DNA of 64,000 bases from Oscillospiraceae bacterium (lineage in GTDB: Bacteria > Bacillota > Clostridia > Oscillospirales > Acutalibacteraceae). The notes below the pieces were generated by a model. The model searched no databases and was not told the origin of the DNA. It worked only from the letters and a program-made list of their open reading frames with translations. The stretch lies in assembly GCA_022483045.1 (NCBI GenBank), contig JAKVOA010000001.1, positions 1,592,501 to 1,656,500 on the forward strand. Direction: 5' to 3'. Positions 57,409 to 64,000 of this stretch are shown one piece after another. The first letter of the stretch is position 1. Each line of letters starts with the position of its first letter. The position numbers and the translations under genes were made by a program.

Positions 57409-58179
57409 ATGAACAAAGCAATCCGCAAGGCCGTTATCGCCGGCAACTGGAAAATGAATAAAACACCCGCAGAAGCAAAAGTACTTGTCGAGGGCATTAA
57501 GCCGCTCGTAAAAGACGCAGGGTGCGGCGTGGTGTGCTGTGTACCGTACGTAGACCTGCCTGTCGTGCTGGAAGCTGCAAAGGGCACCAACATCGGCGTT
57601 GGCGCAGAAAACTGCCACTGGGAAAAGAGCGGCGCTTTCACCGGCGAAGTTTCCGCTGAAATGCTTGCTTCCATGGGCGTGCAGTATGTCATTATCGGCC
57701 ACAGTGAGCGCCGCCAGTATTTTGGCGAAACCAACGAGACCGTCAACAAACGCATTCGCGCCGCACTGGATGCCGGCCTGAATGTAATCCTCTGCGTCGG
57801 TGAAAGCCTGCAGCAGCGTGAGCAGGGCGTTACCAGTGAACTGGTCGCCATGCAGACAAAGATTGCACTGGGCGGCGTCTCTAAAGAAGAGCTTGCCCGC
57901 ATTATCATTGCCTATGAGCCTATCTGGGCAATCGGCACCGGCAAGACCGCAACCAGCGAGCAGGCAAATGATGTCTGCAGCACAATCCGCAAGACCGTTG
58001 CTTCCCTATACGACCAAAAGGCAGCCGATGCCCTCACCGTACAGTACGGCGGCTCTATGAAGCCCGGCAATGCTGCAGAACTTTTGGCACAGCCGGATGT
58101 CGACGGTGGTCTGATCGGCGGCGCTTCCTTGAAGCCGCAGGACTTTGCTGCAATTATCAAGGCTGCCACCGAAGGCTGA
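57409..58179 (+). CDS. tpiA: triosephosphate isomerase
   Basis: Interconverts glyceraldehyde-3-phosphate and dihydroxyacetone phosphate. The 256-residue protein has AGNWKMNKT with the active-site Asn/Lys, IIGHSERRQYFGE (catalytic His), AYEPIWAIGTGKTA (catalytic Glu) and VQYGGSMKPGNA. ATG 57409 has AAAGGAG upstream; an in-frame ATG 27 bases earlier lies before that site. Confidence 0.97.
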   Translation: MNKAIRKAVIAGNWKMNKTPAEAKVLVEGIKPLVKDAGCGVVCCVPYVDLPVVLEAAKGTNIGVGAENCHWEKSGAFTGEVSAEMLASMGVQYVIIGHSERRQYFGETNETVNKRIRAALDAGLNVILCVGESLQQREQGVTSELVAMQTKIALGGVSKEELARIIIAYEPIWAIGTGKTATSEQANDVCSTIRKTVASLYDQKAADALTVQYGGSMKPGNAAELLAQPDVDGGLIGGASLKPQDFAAIIKAATEG

Positions 58180-58257
58180 TGGTCCGCTTTTCGCGGCCTG
58201 AGCAAAAATGCAATGTATTAATGTATTAAAGAATTTCAGTAAAGGGGTATATACAGA

Positions 58258-59772
58258 ATGGCAAAAAAGCCCGTTATTCTTATCATTATGGATGGTTTCG
58301 GCATTGCTCCGCCCAAGGGCAACGCAATCGCCGCTGCCAAGAAACCAAACCTCGAGCGCCTTTTCGCCGCCAACCCGCACACACAGATCGGTGCTTCCGG
58401 CCTGAATGTCGGCCTGCCGGACGGCCAGATGGGCAACAGCGAAGTCGGCCACACCAATATCGGCGCCGGCCGCATTGTTTATCAGGAATTGACCCGCATT
58501 ACCAAATCAATTGAAGATGGAAGCTTCTTCCAGAATGCTGCTTTCCAAAAGGCAGTGGACAACTGCAAAAAGAACGGCAGCGCCCTGCATATTTTCGGCC
58601 TGTTGTCTACCGGCGGCGTGCACAGCCACCTGACGCATATTCTTGCTCTGGCAGAGCTTGCCAAACGTGCCGGGCTGACCAAGGTCTACCTGCATGCATT
58701 CCTTGACGGCCGTGATGAGCCGCCGAAGTCCGGCAAAGGCTTTGTGCAGCAGTGCGAAGCAAAGCTGAAAGAAATCGGTGTAGGACAAATTGCAACGGTC
58801 TCCGGCCGCTACTATGCCATGGACCGTGACCAGAACTGGGATCGTCTTGAAAAGGCCTACAATGCTATTGTTTACGGCGAGGGACAAGCCGCAGCTACCG
58901 CAGAAGAAGCCGTACAGAATTCCTACGACAAAGACACAACCGATGAATTTGTGCTCCCAACTGTCGTGCGCAAAGAGGGCCTGGTAAAAGCGAATGATTC
59001 CGTTATCTTCGCAAACTTCCGCCCAGACCGTGCCCGCCAACTGACCCGCGCGTTTGTTGACCCGGATTTTAGCGGTTTCGAGCGTCGCAACGGCTGCTTC
59101 CCAGTAACATTCGTTACCATGGCACAGTATGATGCTGAAATGCCAAATGTCACCGTTGCGTTCCCGCCGGAAAAACTGACCAACACCATGGGCGAGTACA
59201 TCGCCAATCTGGGGCTTAAACAGCTGCGCATTGCCGAAACCGAGAAATACGCGCACGTCACTTTCTTCTTCAACGGCGGCGTAGAGCAGCCTTACCCGGG
59301 AGAAGACCGCATCTTGGTGAAATCGCCAAAGGTGCCCACCTATGACATGCAGCCCGAAATGAGCGCACCGGAAGTCACCGCAAAACTGGTCGACGCCATT
59401 CATTCCGGTAAGTATGATATGATTATTCTGAACTTTGCAAACTGCGACATGGTCGGTCACACCGGCGTGTTTGACGCGGCAGTCAAGGCAGTAGAAACCG
59501 TGGACACCTGTGTCGGCAAAGTGACCGACGCCATTGCCGATATGGGTGGCGTTGCACTGATTACCGCTGACCACGGCAATGCTGACAAGATGGTCGATAC
59601 CGACGGTAAGCCCTTTACTGCGCATACGACCAACCCGGTTCCGTTCTGCGTAGTCGGTTATCCCTGCAAGTTGCGCGAGGGCGGCCGTCTGGCCGACATT
59701 GCCCCCACCATGCTGCAGATTATGAGCCTGAAGCAGCCGGAAGAAATGACCGGCAAGAGTTTGATTCTGTAA
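58258..59772 (+). CDS. gpmI: 2,3-bisphosphoglycerate-independent phosphoglycerate mutase
   Basis: Converts 3- to 2-phosphoglycerate with two Mn ions. The 504-residue protein begins [20 protein letters not shown] and has the catalytic-serine motif [17 protein letters not shown], the metal-binding [11 protein letters not shown] and [20 protein letters not shown] is upstream. It ends the glycolytic run; enolase is not in the window. Confidence 0.97.
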   Translation: MAKKPVILIIMDGFGIAPPKGNAIAAAKKPNLERLFAANPHTQIGASGLNVGLPDGQMGNSEVGHTNIGAGRIVYQELTRITKSIEDGSFFQNAAFQKAVDNCKKNGSALHIFGLLSTGGVHSHLTHILALAELAKRAGLTKVYLHAFLDGRDEPPKSGKGFVQQCEAKLKEIGVGQIATVSGRYYAMDRDQNWDRLEKAYNAIVYGEGQAAATAEEAVQNSYDKDTTDEFVLPTVVRKEGLVKANDSVIFANFRPDRARQLTRAFVDPDFSGFERRNGCFPVTFVTMAQYDAEMPNVTVAFPPEKLTNTMGEYIANLGLKQLRIAETEKYAHVTFFFNGGVEQPYPGEDRILVKSPKVPTYDMQPEMSAPEVTAKLVDAIHSGKYDMIILNFANCDMVGHTGVFDAAVKAVETVDTCVGKVTDAIADMGGVALITADHGNADKMVDTDGKPFTAHTTNPVPFCVVGYPCKLREGGRLADIAPTMLQIMSLKQPEEMTGKSLIL

Positions 59773-59802
59773 TTTCTACAATTTATATTGTAATCTGCCA
59801 AA

Positions 59803-59840
59803 GATGCCTGCAAAATACCAATGTGTTTTGCGGGCATTTT
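59803..59840 (+). terminator. intrinsic terminator of gpmI
   Basis: TGCCTGCAAAATA pairs with TGTTTTGCGGGCA, followed by TTTTT. Confidence 0.8.
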
Positions 59841-59870
59841 TGCCCCACAATGATACAAAATGAATTAAAT

Positions 59871-59899
59871 TTGCAACCAAAAGCTTCCTGTGCCATAAT
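59871..59899 (+). promoter_or_regulatory. promoter of the CYTH-dipeptidase pair
   Basis: TTGCAA (59871-59876), 17-base spacer, CATAAT (59894-59899). Confidence 0.6.
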
Positions 59900-59942
59900 A
59901 GATAAAGAATAAAGACTTTCTGAAAGGAAGGGACTTGTCTGC

Positions 59943-60419
59943 ATGGAAATCGAGCGAAAATGGCTGATGACGCAAAAGCCGCAGGGCCTGCCGGTTTTAC
60001 AGACCGCTGTACTGCGGCAGGGGTATCTTTGCACACACCCGACCGTGCGGATTCGCAGCAAACGCTGCGGCGGAAAAGACACTTTTCGGCTGTGCATAAA
60101 GGGCAAAGGCACCCTGGTGCGGGAGGAAATCGAGCTGGACCTGCCGCGCGAGAAATTTGAGGCGCTCAGCTGCCTGCTGGAAAAGCCGCTGATTCGCAAA
60201 GACTACACGGTCTTTGCTCTGCCAGGCGGGCTGCGGCTGGAGTACAGTGATGTGGATGCAGGCCTGCCTGGCGCTTTCTCTTATGCCGAAGTGGAATTTA
60301 CCAGTGTCGAGGCGGCCCGCGCCTTTGTGCCGCCGGATTTTCTCGACCGGGAAGTGACAGAAGAACCCGGCTGGACCATGGCCGCATACTGGGAAAAACG
60401 AGACCCTGTTCAAAAATAA
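59943..60419 (+). CDS. CYTH-domain protein
   Basis: A 158-residue protein of the CYTH (triphosphate tunnel metalloenzyme) family, with the defining N-terminal EIERKW (ExExK), RIRSKR, FRLCIKGKG and a C-terminal AEVEFTSVEAARAF. Members hydrolyse inorganic triphosphates or make cAMP; length suggests a bacterial tripolyphosphatase-like type. A dipeptidase gene follows 31 bases on. Confidence 0.85.
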   Translation: MEIERKWLMTQKPQGLPVLQTAVLRQGYLCTHPTVRIRSKRCGGKDTFRLCIKGKGTLVREEIELDLPREKFEALSCLLEKPLIRKDYTVFALPGGLRLEYSDVDAGLPGAFSYAEVEFTSVEAARAFVPPDFLDREVTEEPGWTMAAYWEKRDPVQK

Positions 60420-60450
60420 AGCAATCTGCCGTTTTGAAGAAGGAATTTTT

Positions 60451-61431
60451 ATGCGCTTTATTGATTTACATTGTGATACGCTGGGCGTCTGTGCAATGCA
60501 CCCCGGCGAAAAAATGCAGCTGGCAGAAAACAACTGTCAGCTCGACCTGAAGCGCCTGAAACAAGCCGGCAGCATGGCACAGGTATTTGCCGCATTTCTG
60601 CCAACAAATGAGCAGGCCAAAAAAGACGGCATTGCGCTGTCTCCACAGGAAATCTTTGACCAAATTTACGCCTGCTACCAAAAGGAACTGCGTGCCAACC
60701 GCGACACCCTAGCGCCTGTATTCTGCGGCGAAGATCTGGCAAAGAATGACCGTGCCGGTCTGCTTTCTGCCATTCTCGGCATAGAGGACTGTGTTCTGCT
60801 AAACGGCGACTTGCGCAAAATCACCACGCTCTATAAAAAGGGGGTGCGCGTCATGACCCTGACTTGGTGGTACGAAAACAGCTTAGGCTTCCCCTGCAGC
60901 CCGATTCCAGCGGATATGGACCGCGGGCTGAAACCTTTCGGTAAAAAAGCTGTACGCAAAATGCAGAATCTAGGCATTCTGGTGGATGTTTCACATTTGT
61001 CCGACGGCGGCTTTTACGACGTAGCTGCACTTTCGCGTGAATCACACATTCCCTTTGCCGCAACGCACTCCTGTGCACGTGCCCTCTGCCAGCACCCGCG
61101 TAACCTGACAGATGATATGCTGCGTGAAATTGGTGAGACCGGCTCGGTGTGCGGCATCAACTTCTGTGCAAAATTTTTAAATAGCCGTGGCAGCAATTAC
61201 ACCCGTATCGATGACATTGTGCAGTGCGCGCGCTATATCCGCGACAAGGCCGGCATTGATGCGCTGGCAATCGGCTCGGATTTTGACGGCATTGACTCCA
61301 CACTGGAGTTTGCCGACTGCGCCGGTCTGCCAAAGCTTGCCGATGCGCTCGCCATGTACTTTCCCTCTGATGAAGTTGAAAAAATCTGCTGGAAAAACGC
61401 ACTGCGCGTACTGACTGCAGCGCTGAAATAG
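60451..61431 (+). CDS. membrane dipeptidase (peptidase M19)
   Basis: Zinc dipeptidase of the renal dipeptidase family. The 326-residue protein starts FIDLHCDTLGV (metal ligands H and D), has a conserved Glu in LGIEDCVLL, FAATHSCARALCQHPRNLTD, and a late GSDFDGI. No signal peptide, so it is cytoplasmic. It probably shares a transcript with the CYTH gene. Confidence 0.93.
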   Translation: MRFIDLHCDTLGVCAMHPGEKMQLAENNCQLDLKRLKQAGSMAQVFAAFLPTNEQAKKDGIALSPQEIFDQIYACYQKELRANRDTLAPVFCGEDLAKNDRAGLLSAILGIEDCVLLNGDLRKITTLYKKGVRVMTLTWWYENSLGFPCSPIPADMDRGLKPFGKKAVRKMQNLGILVDVSHLSDGGFYDVAALSRESHIPFAATHSCARALCQHPRNLTDDMLREIGETGSVCGINFCAKFLNSRGSNYTRIDDIVQCARYIRDKAGIDALAIGSDFDGIDSTLEFADCAGLPKLADALAMYFPSDEVEKICWKNALRVLTAALK

Positions 61432-61453
61432 TCTTTTGCACAAAACAGCAAAA

Positions 61454-61498
61454 CAAACCGCCGGCCCTGCCTCAAAAAAGCAGAGCCGGCGGTTTTTA
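61454..61498. terminator. bidirectional terminator between dipeptidase and queT
   Basis: AAACCGCCGG (61455-61464) pairs with CCGGCGGTTT, followed by TTTTT; A residues on the other flank serve queT. The bases to 61544 hold nothing else. Confidence 0.8.
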
Positions 61499-61544
61499 TG
61501 AGTTCTGATTTGTCATTCTGTTATGTACAGAATGTACGAAAGTT

Positions 61545-62093
61545 TCAGTGTGCGGCAAACAAATGCTGCGCCGCCTTTGAGCGGTCTAGCGCATGGAACA
61601 GAATCAGCCCGCCGCCGGTGCACATAATCAATTCACCCAAACCAACCGTGCCTACCGCTAAGAAAAACGCCTGCGGGACAAAATTGGCTATCGAGAACTG
61701 ATTGGTACTGCCAAGGCAGGTCAATTCAAACGCAACGATCAGCGCATTGCACACCACCGGCATCAGCGAAGAAGCTACTGGCAAACCTTTCAGGCGGACA
61801 TTGCGCAGGGCATAGGTCAACACCGCTCCAAGAAAAGTGGCAGCCGTGCCAAAGACCCAGTCTACCGGGCCAACCGGGCTGGAAAGCAGATTGCCCAAAA
61901 AGCACCCAACTGTCAGCCCCGGAATCGCCGCGGGCATAAAGACCGGCAAAATGGTCAGCAGCTCGCTGAAGCGGCACTGTATGGTCATAGAACCAATGCC
62001 CAAAGCGTTTGCCAGAAGCGTGAGCACCACATAAAGGGCCGCAATCAGCCCCGCCTGTGCTAGATAAAACACAGACTTTTTCGAACTTTGCAT
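61545..62093 (-). CDS. queT: QueT-family transporter (queuosine precursor uptake)
   Basis: Small integral membrane protein of the QueT (DUF988) family, thought to be the substrate-binding S component that imports queuosine precursors with an ECF module. The 182-residue protein has five or six hydrophobic segments and the signatures QCRFSELLTILPVFMPAAIP and PVGPVDWVFGTAATFLGA. ATG 62093 follows GGAGG by eight bases. A structured leader, possibly a preQ1 riboswitch, precedes it. No ECF ATPase genes are nearby. Confidence 0.85.
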   Translation of the reverse strand: MQSSKKSVFYLAQAGLIAALYVVLTLLANALGIGSMTIQCRFSELLTILPVFMPAAIPGLTVGCFLGNLLSSPVGPVDWVFGTAATFLGAVLTYALRNVRLKGLPVASSLMPVVCNALIVAFELTCLGSTNQFSIANFVPQAFFLAVGTVGLGELIMCTGGGLILFHALDRSKAAQHLFAAH

Positions 62094-62099
62094 ATTCAG

Positions 62100-62200
62100 A
62101 TTCCTCCAGTAGGCGGTAACCAGCAAAGGCCCCACCCTAGTAAATATTTAAGGTCCGGAACTCACGACGGACCTGCCAGCGCAGTGCACCGGCAACGCTT
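62100..62200 (-). promoter_or_regulatory. structured leader of queT, preQ1 riboswitch candidate
   Basis: The leader carries two hairpins (TGCC/GGCA at 62194-62174 and GGTCCG/CGGACC at 62173-62152), then a linker reading TGGTTACCGCC and CTGGAGGAA, so the ribosome-binding site could be masked. A -10-like TAAAAT lies at 62208-62203. preQ1 riboswitches, including a class reported from Ruminococcaceae, control queT genes; I cannot confirm the class from sequence alone. Confidence 0.45.
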
Positions 62201-62237
62201 CTATTTTACACGCTTTTTGAAAAAAAGCAAATCTCTG

Positions 62238-63617
62238 TTATGTTTTTTCCTGCTTTTCCTTTTTAGGCTCTTCGTCGGGGACCGCCGGCAAAGGCACTTT
62301 CTTTTTCACCAGAATGCGCTCAATGCGCCGATCATGAATGCGCAGGGCAGTCAGGGTCAACGCGCCGCAGGTAACCGTAGGCGTTTCATTTTCCTGCGGA
62401 ATACGGCCCAGCTGCTCAACCATGAGGCCTGCCAGCGTATCGTAATCGCCTTTTGGCAGGGAAACACCGGTCAGGTCCTCTGCATCCTCTACCAAAAGTG
62501 CGCCGTCCACCGACCAGCGGTTGGGTCCGTCAGCCAGGATTTCTTCTTCCTCTTGGTCATACTCATCCTGAATATTGCCTACAATCGACTCCAGCAAATC
62601 CTCCAGGGTAATCAAGCCCTCGGTCCCGCCGAATTCATCGACAACAACGGCAATCTGCCGGTGCTGCTCGGTCATTTCCTGAAACAGCCGGCTGCAGGAC
62701 TGCGTTTCCGGCACAAAGGTTGCCGGACGCATTAGCGCCGTCAGCTTAACTGGCTGCGGCGGTTTGCCGATAAATTTCAGCAGATCTTTTACATATAAGA
62801 AGCCAAGGATATTATCCAAATCTTCATGGTATACCGGAATACGGGAAAATCCTTTTTCCATAGAAAGCTGTACAGCATCCTGCAGCGTCTCAGTATCCTC
62901 TACCGCGGAAATCTCGGTGCGGTGGGTCATGACCTCAGAAACCGGGTTATCGTCAAAATCCAGCACATTGGAAATCATGTCCTTTTCAGATTCCTCGATT
63001 GCGCCGGTTTCCTCGCCCTCATCCACCATCAAGCGGATTTCTTCCTCAGTGACCGCCTCGCGGTCTTCTTTTTCCGGGTGAACGCCAAACAGACGCAGCA
63101 CCAGCGTTGTGCTGCCGGTCAAAAGCTTTACCAGCGGCGTAAAGAAAACAGCCACTCCATTTAAAAAGCCGGCAAAACGAAACGCAATGCTTTCTGTGCG
63201 GCGGATTGCCAGCTGCTTTGGCACCAGCTCACCGAGTACCAGCGTAAAATAGGAAAGAATCAGCGTAATGATTACCGACGCCAAAACCTGCAGGACATGG
63301 TGCGGCAGGCCGGTCCCCTGCATGGCATTTGCCAGCATTTCGCCAAAGCTCTGTGACGCAGCGGCACTGGCAAGAAAGCCTGCCAGCGTAACGCCGACCT
63401 GCACCGTAGCCAAAAAGCGGTTGGAGTCCTGCGTCAATTTCAGAAGGGTACACGCTCTGCGGTCGCCGTCTTCAGCCATTTTTTTGACTTTGTTGTCACT
63501 GAGTCTGACTACCGCAATTTCGGCAGCAGAAAAAAGGCCGTTTACCAGGATAAGGACAGCCAGCAGAAGCAGGCTGCCCCATGGAAAGCCAGAGGCACTT
63601 TCTGGGTCAGGAGGCAT
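62238..63617 (-). CDS. CNNM/CBS-domain (CorC-HlyC) membrane protein
   Basis: UPF0053-type transporter-like protein, probably magnesium or divalent-cation efflux. The 459-residue protein has a DUF21/CNNM domain with three or four helices (about 10-195), a CBS pair (about 215-335, DPxSxVMTxR-like NPVSEVMTHRTEI), and a CorC-HlyC C-terminal domain (about 370-450). ATG 63617 is preferred since AGGGG lies about ten bases before it and a TATAAT (63642-63637) overlaps the first ATG at 63638. Confidence 0.9.
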   Translation of the reverse strand: MPPDPESASGFPWGSLLLLAVLILVNGLFSAAEIAVVRLSDNKVKKMAEDGDRRACTLLKLTQDSNRFLATVQVGVTLAGFLASAAASQSFGEMLANAMQGTGLPHHVLQVLASVIITLILSYFTLVLGELVPKQLAIRRTESIAFRFAGFLNGVAVFFTPLVKLLTGSTTLVLRLFGVHPEKEDREAVTEEEIRLMVDEGEETGAIEESEKDMISNVLDFDDNPVSEVMTHRTEISAVEDTETLQDAVQLSMEKGFSRIPVYHEDLDNILGFLYVKDLLKFIGKPPQPVKLTALMRPATFVPETQSCSRLFQEMTEQHRQIAVVVDEFGGTEGLITLEDLLESIVGNIQDEYDQEEEEILADGPNRWSVDGALLVEDAEDLTGVSLPKGDYDTLAGLMVEQLGRIPQENETPTVTCGALTLTALRIHDRRIERILVKKKVPLPAVPDEEPKKEKQEKT

Positions 63618-63860
63618 AAAAAAAAGATCCCCTTTCATTATAAAAAACGAGTTGTTTAATTTTTGCGCTGCAGAAAATCTGCACAGTTTCGCAACACCAC
63701 AGCGCTGTTTTTTATTTTACAGCACATTGTGCGCCGCTGTCAACTGCCCTAAAACGCCGAAAAGCATGCCAAAGGTAGCACCTATTTAACCCCGTAGGGC
63801 CCTGTCGAGGCCTCAGACATGCAAAGTTGCTAAAAATTTTCGTTTGTTTGGTCATTTTAC

Positions 63861-63889
63861 TTTACACAGCGCAAAATTAGTGTTAAAAT
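63861..63889 (+). promoter_or_regulatory. promoter of the right-edge gene
   Basis: TTTACA (63861-63866), 17-base spacer, TAAAAT (63884-63889). The 240 bases to its left (63618-63860) otherwise hold nothing recognisable. Confidence 0.75.
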
Positions 63890-63968
63890 TCTTTTTGGAC
63901 GTACATTGTATTTCTCTTGCGTACTCCAGTTGGCAATCAATAATTTCCAAAAGGAGGAATTATTTATC

Positions 63969-64000
63969 ATGGATTCCAGAAAGAAACAAACCATGGATGG
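63969..64000 (+). CDS. start of probable pyruvate:ferredoxin oxidoreductase
   Basis: Only the first ten complete codons are visible, reading MDSRKKQTMD and heading into G. AGGAGG (63952-63957) lies 11 bases before the ATG. The KxxTMDG opening is typical of pyruvate:ferredoxin (flavodoxin) oxidoreductase (NifJ/PFOR), where TMDGN leads into AAAHVAYAF. A fermentative Clostridium relative would be expected to have it, but the stretch is too short to be certain. Confidence 0.5.
   Translation, partial: MDSRKKQTMD

Noticed and set aside
58507-59625. 372-codon open frame on the minus strand
   Set aside because: Antisense to gpmI; a by-product of GC-rich codon use.

Overview
The window looks like a chromosomal segment of a Gram-positive anaerobe of class Clostridia, most likely Ruminococcaceae/Oscillospirales. 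That is inference from gene content: three tRNA-sensing T-box leaders, a GlgC/GlgD pair, RNase Y with YmdB, SpoIID, a QueT transporter, DUF1934, and an apparent start of pyruvate:ferredoxin oxidoreductase at the right edge. Base composition is moderately GC-rich, except for an AT-rich foreign patch near 18.2-21.4 kb. No tRNA or rRNA gene and no CRISPR array was seen.

Left part (1-18 kb): threonine ammonia-lyase (cut by the edge), then ilvB-ilvN behind a T-box, thrS behind a second T-box, and a plus-strand series of rny, ymdB, fakA and recG with a structured RNA candidate before rny. Convergent sbcDC and a D,D-carboxypeptidase follow.

Accessory patch (18.2-21.4 kb): a serine recombinase and a helicase-HNH gene lie head-to-head. 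Both have lost their 5' halves at one junction, and the helicase is also frameshifted. Behind it is an intact 181-residue unknown gene. This looks like the decayed remnant of a mobile element carrying a helicase-nuclease cargo, possibly a defence module. It sits directly downstream of rplL, where many Firmicutes carry rpoB.

Centre (21.5-38.3 kb): secE-nusG-rplK-rplA-rplJ-rplL and rpmG on the minus strand. Two leaders resemble the L1-binding stalk of 23S rRNA, and an L10-type leader precedes rplJ. A plus-strand run follows: ddl, murI, DUF1934, argS, an unusual homocysteine methyltransferase-like gene and rsmA. Then come leuA-leuB behind a third T-box, a histidine phosphatase, and an XRE regulator with duplicated operator-like boxes.

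Right part (38.3-64 kb): a glycogen synthesis operon (glgB-C-D-A), gap, citrate synthase with a membrane protein, SpoIID, an oligopeptide-binding lipoprotein, a truncated PTS Enzyme I, a coupled MORN-repeat/metallo-beta-lactamase pair, trmL, the glycolytic run pgk-tpiA-gpmI, a CYTH protein, a dipeptidase, a QueT-type transporter with a structured leader, and a CNNM/CBS protein. The core is branched-chain amino acid synthesis tuned by tRNA charging, translation, cell-wall precursors, and glycogen/glycolysis. The most unusual items are the recombinase/helicase remnant, the MORN-MBL pair, the N-terminal-only Enzyme I, and the methyltransferase lacking two zinc ligands.

Promoters were called by eye from -35/-10 matches at 15-18 bp spacing. 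Family assignments come from recognised motifs, not searches.
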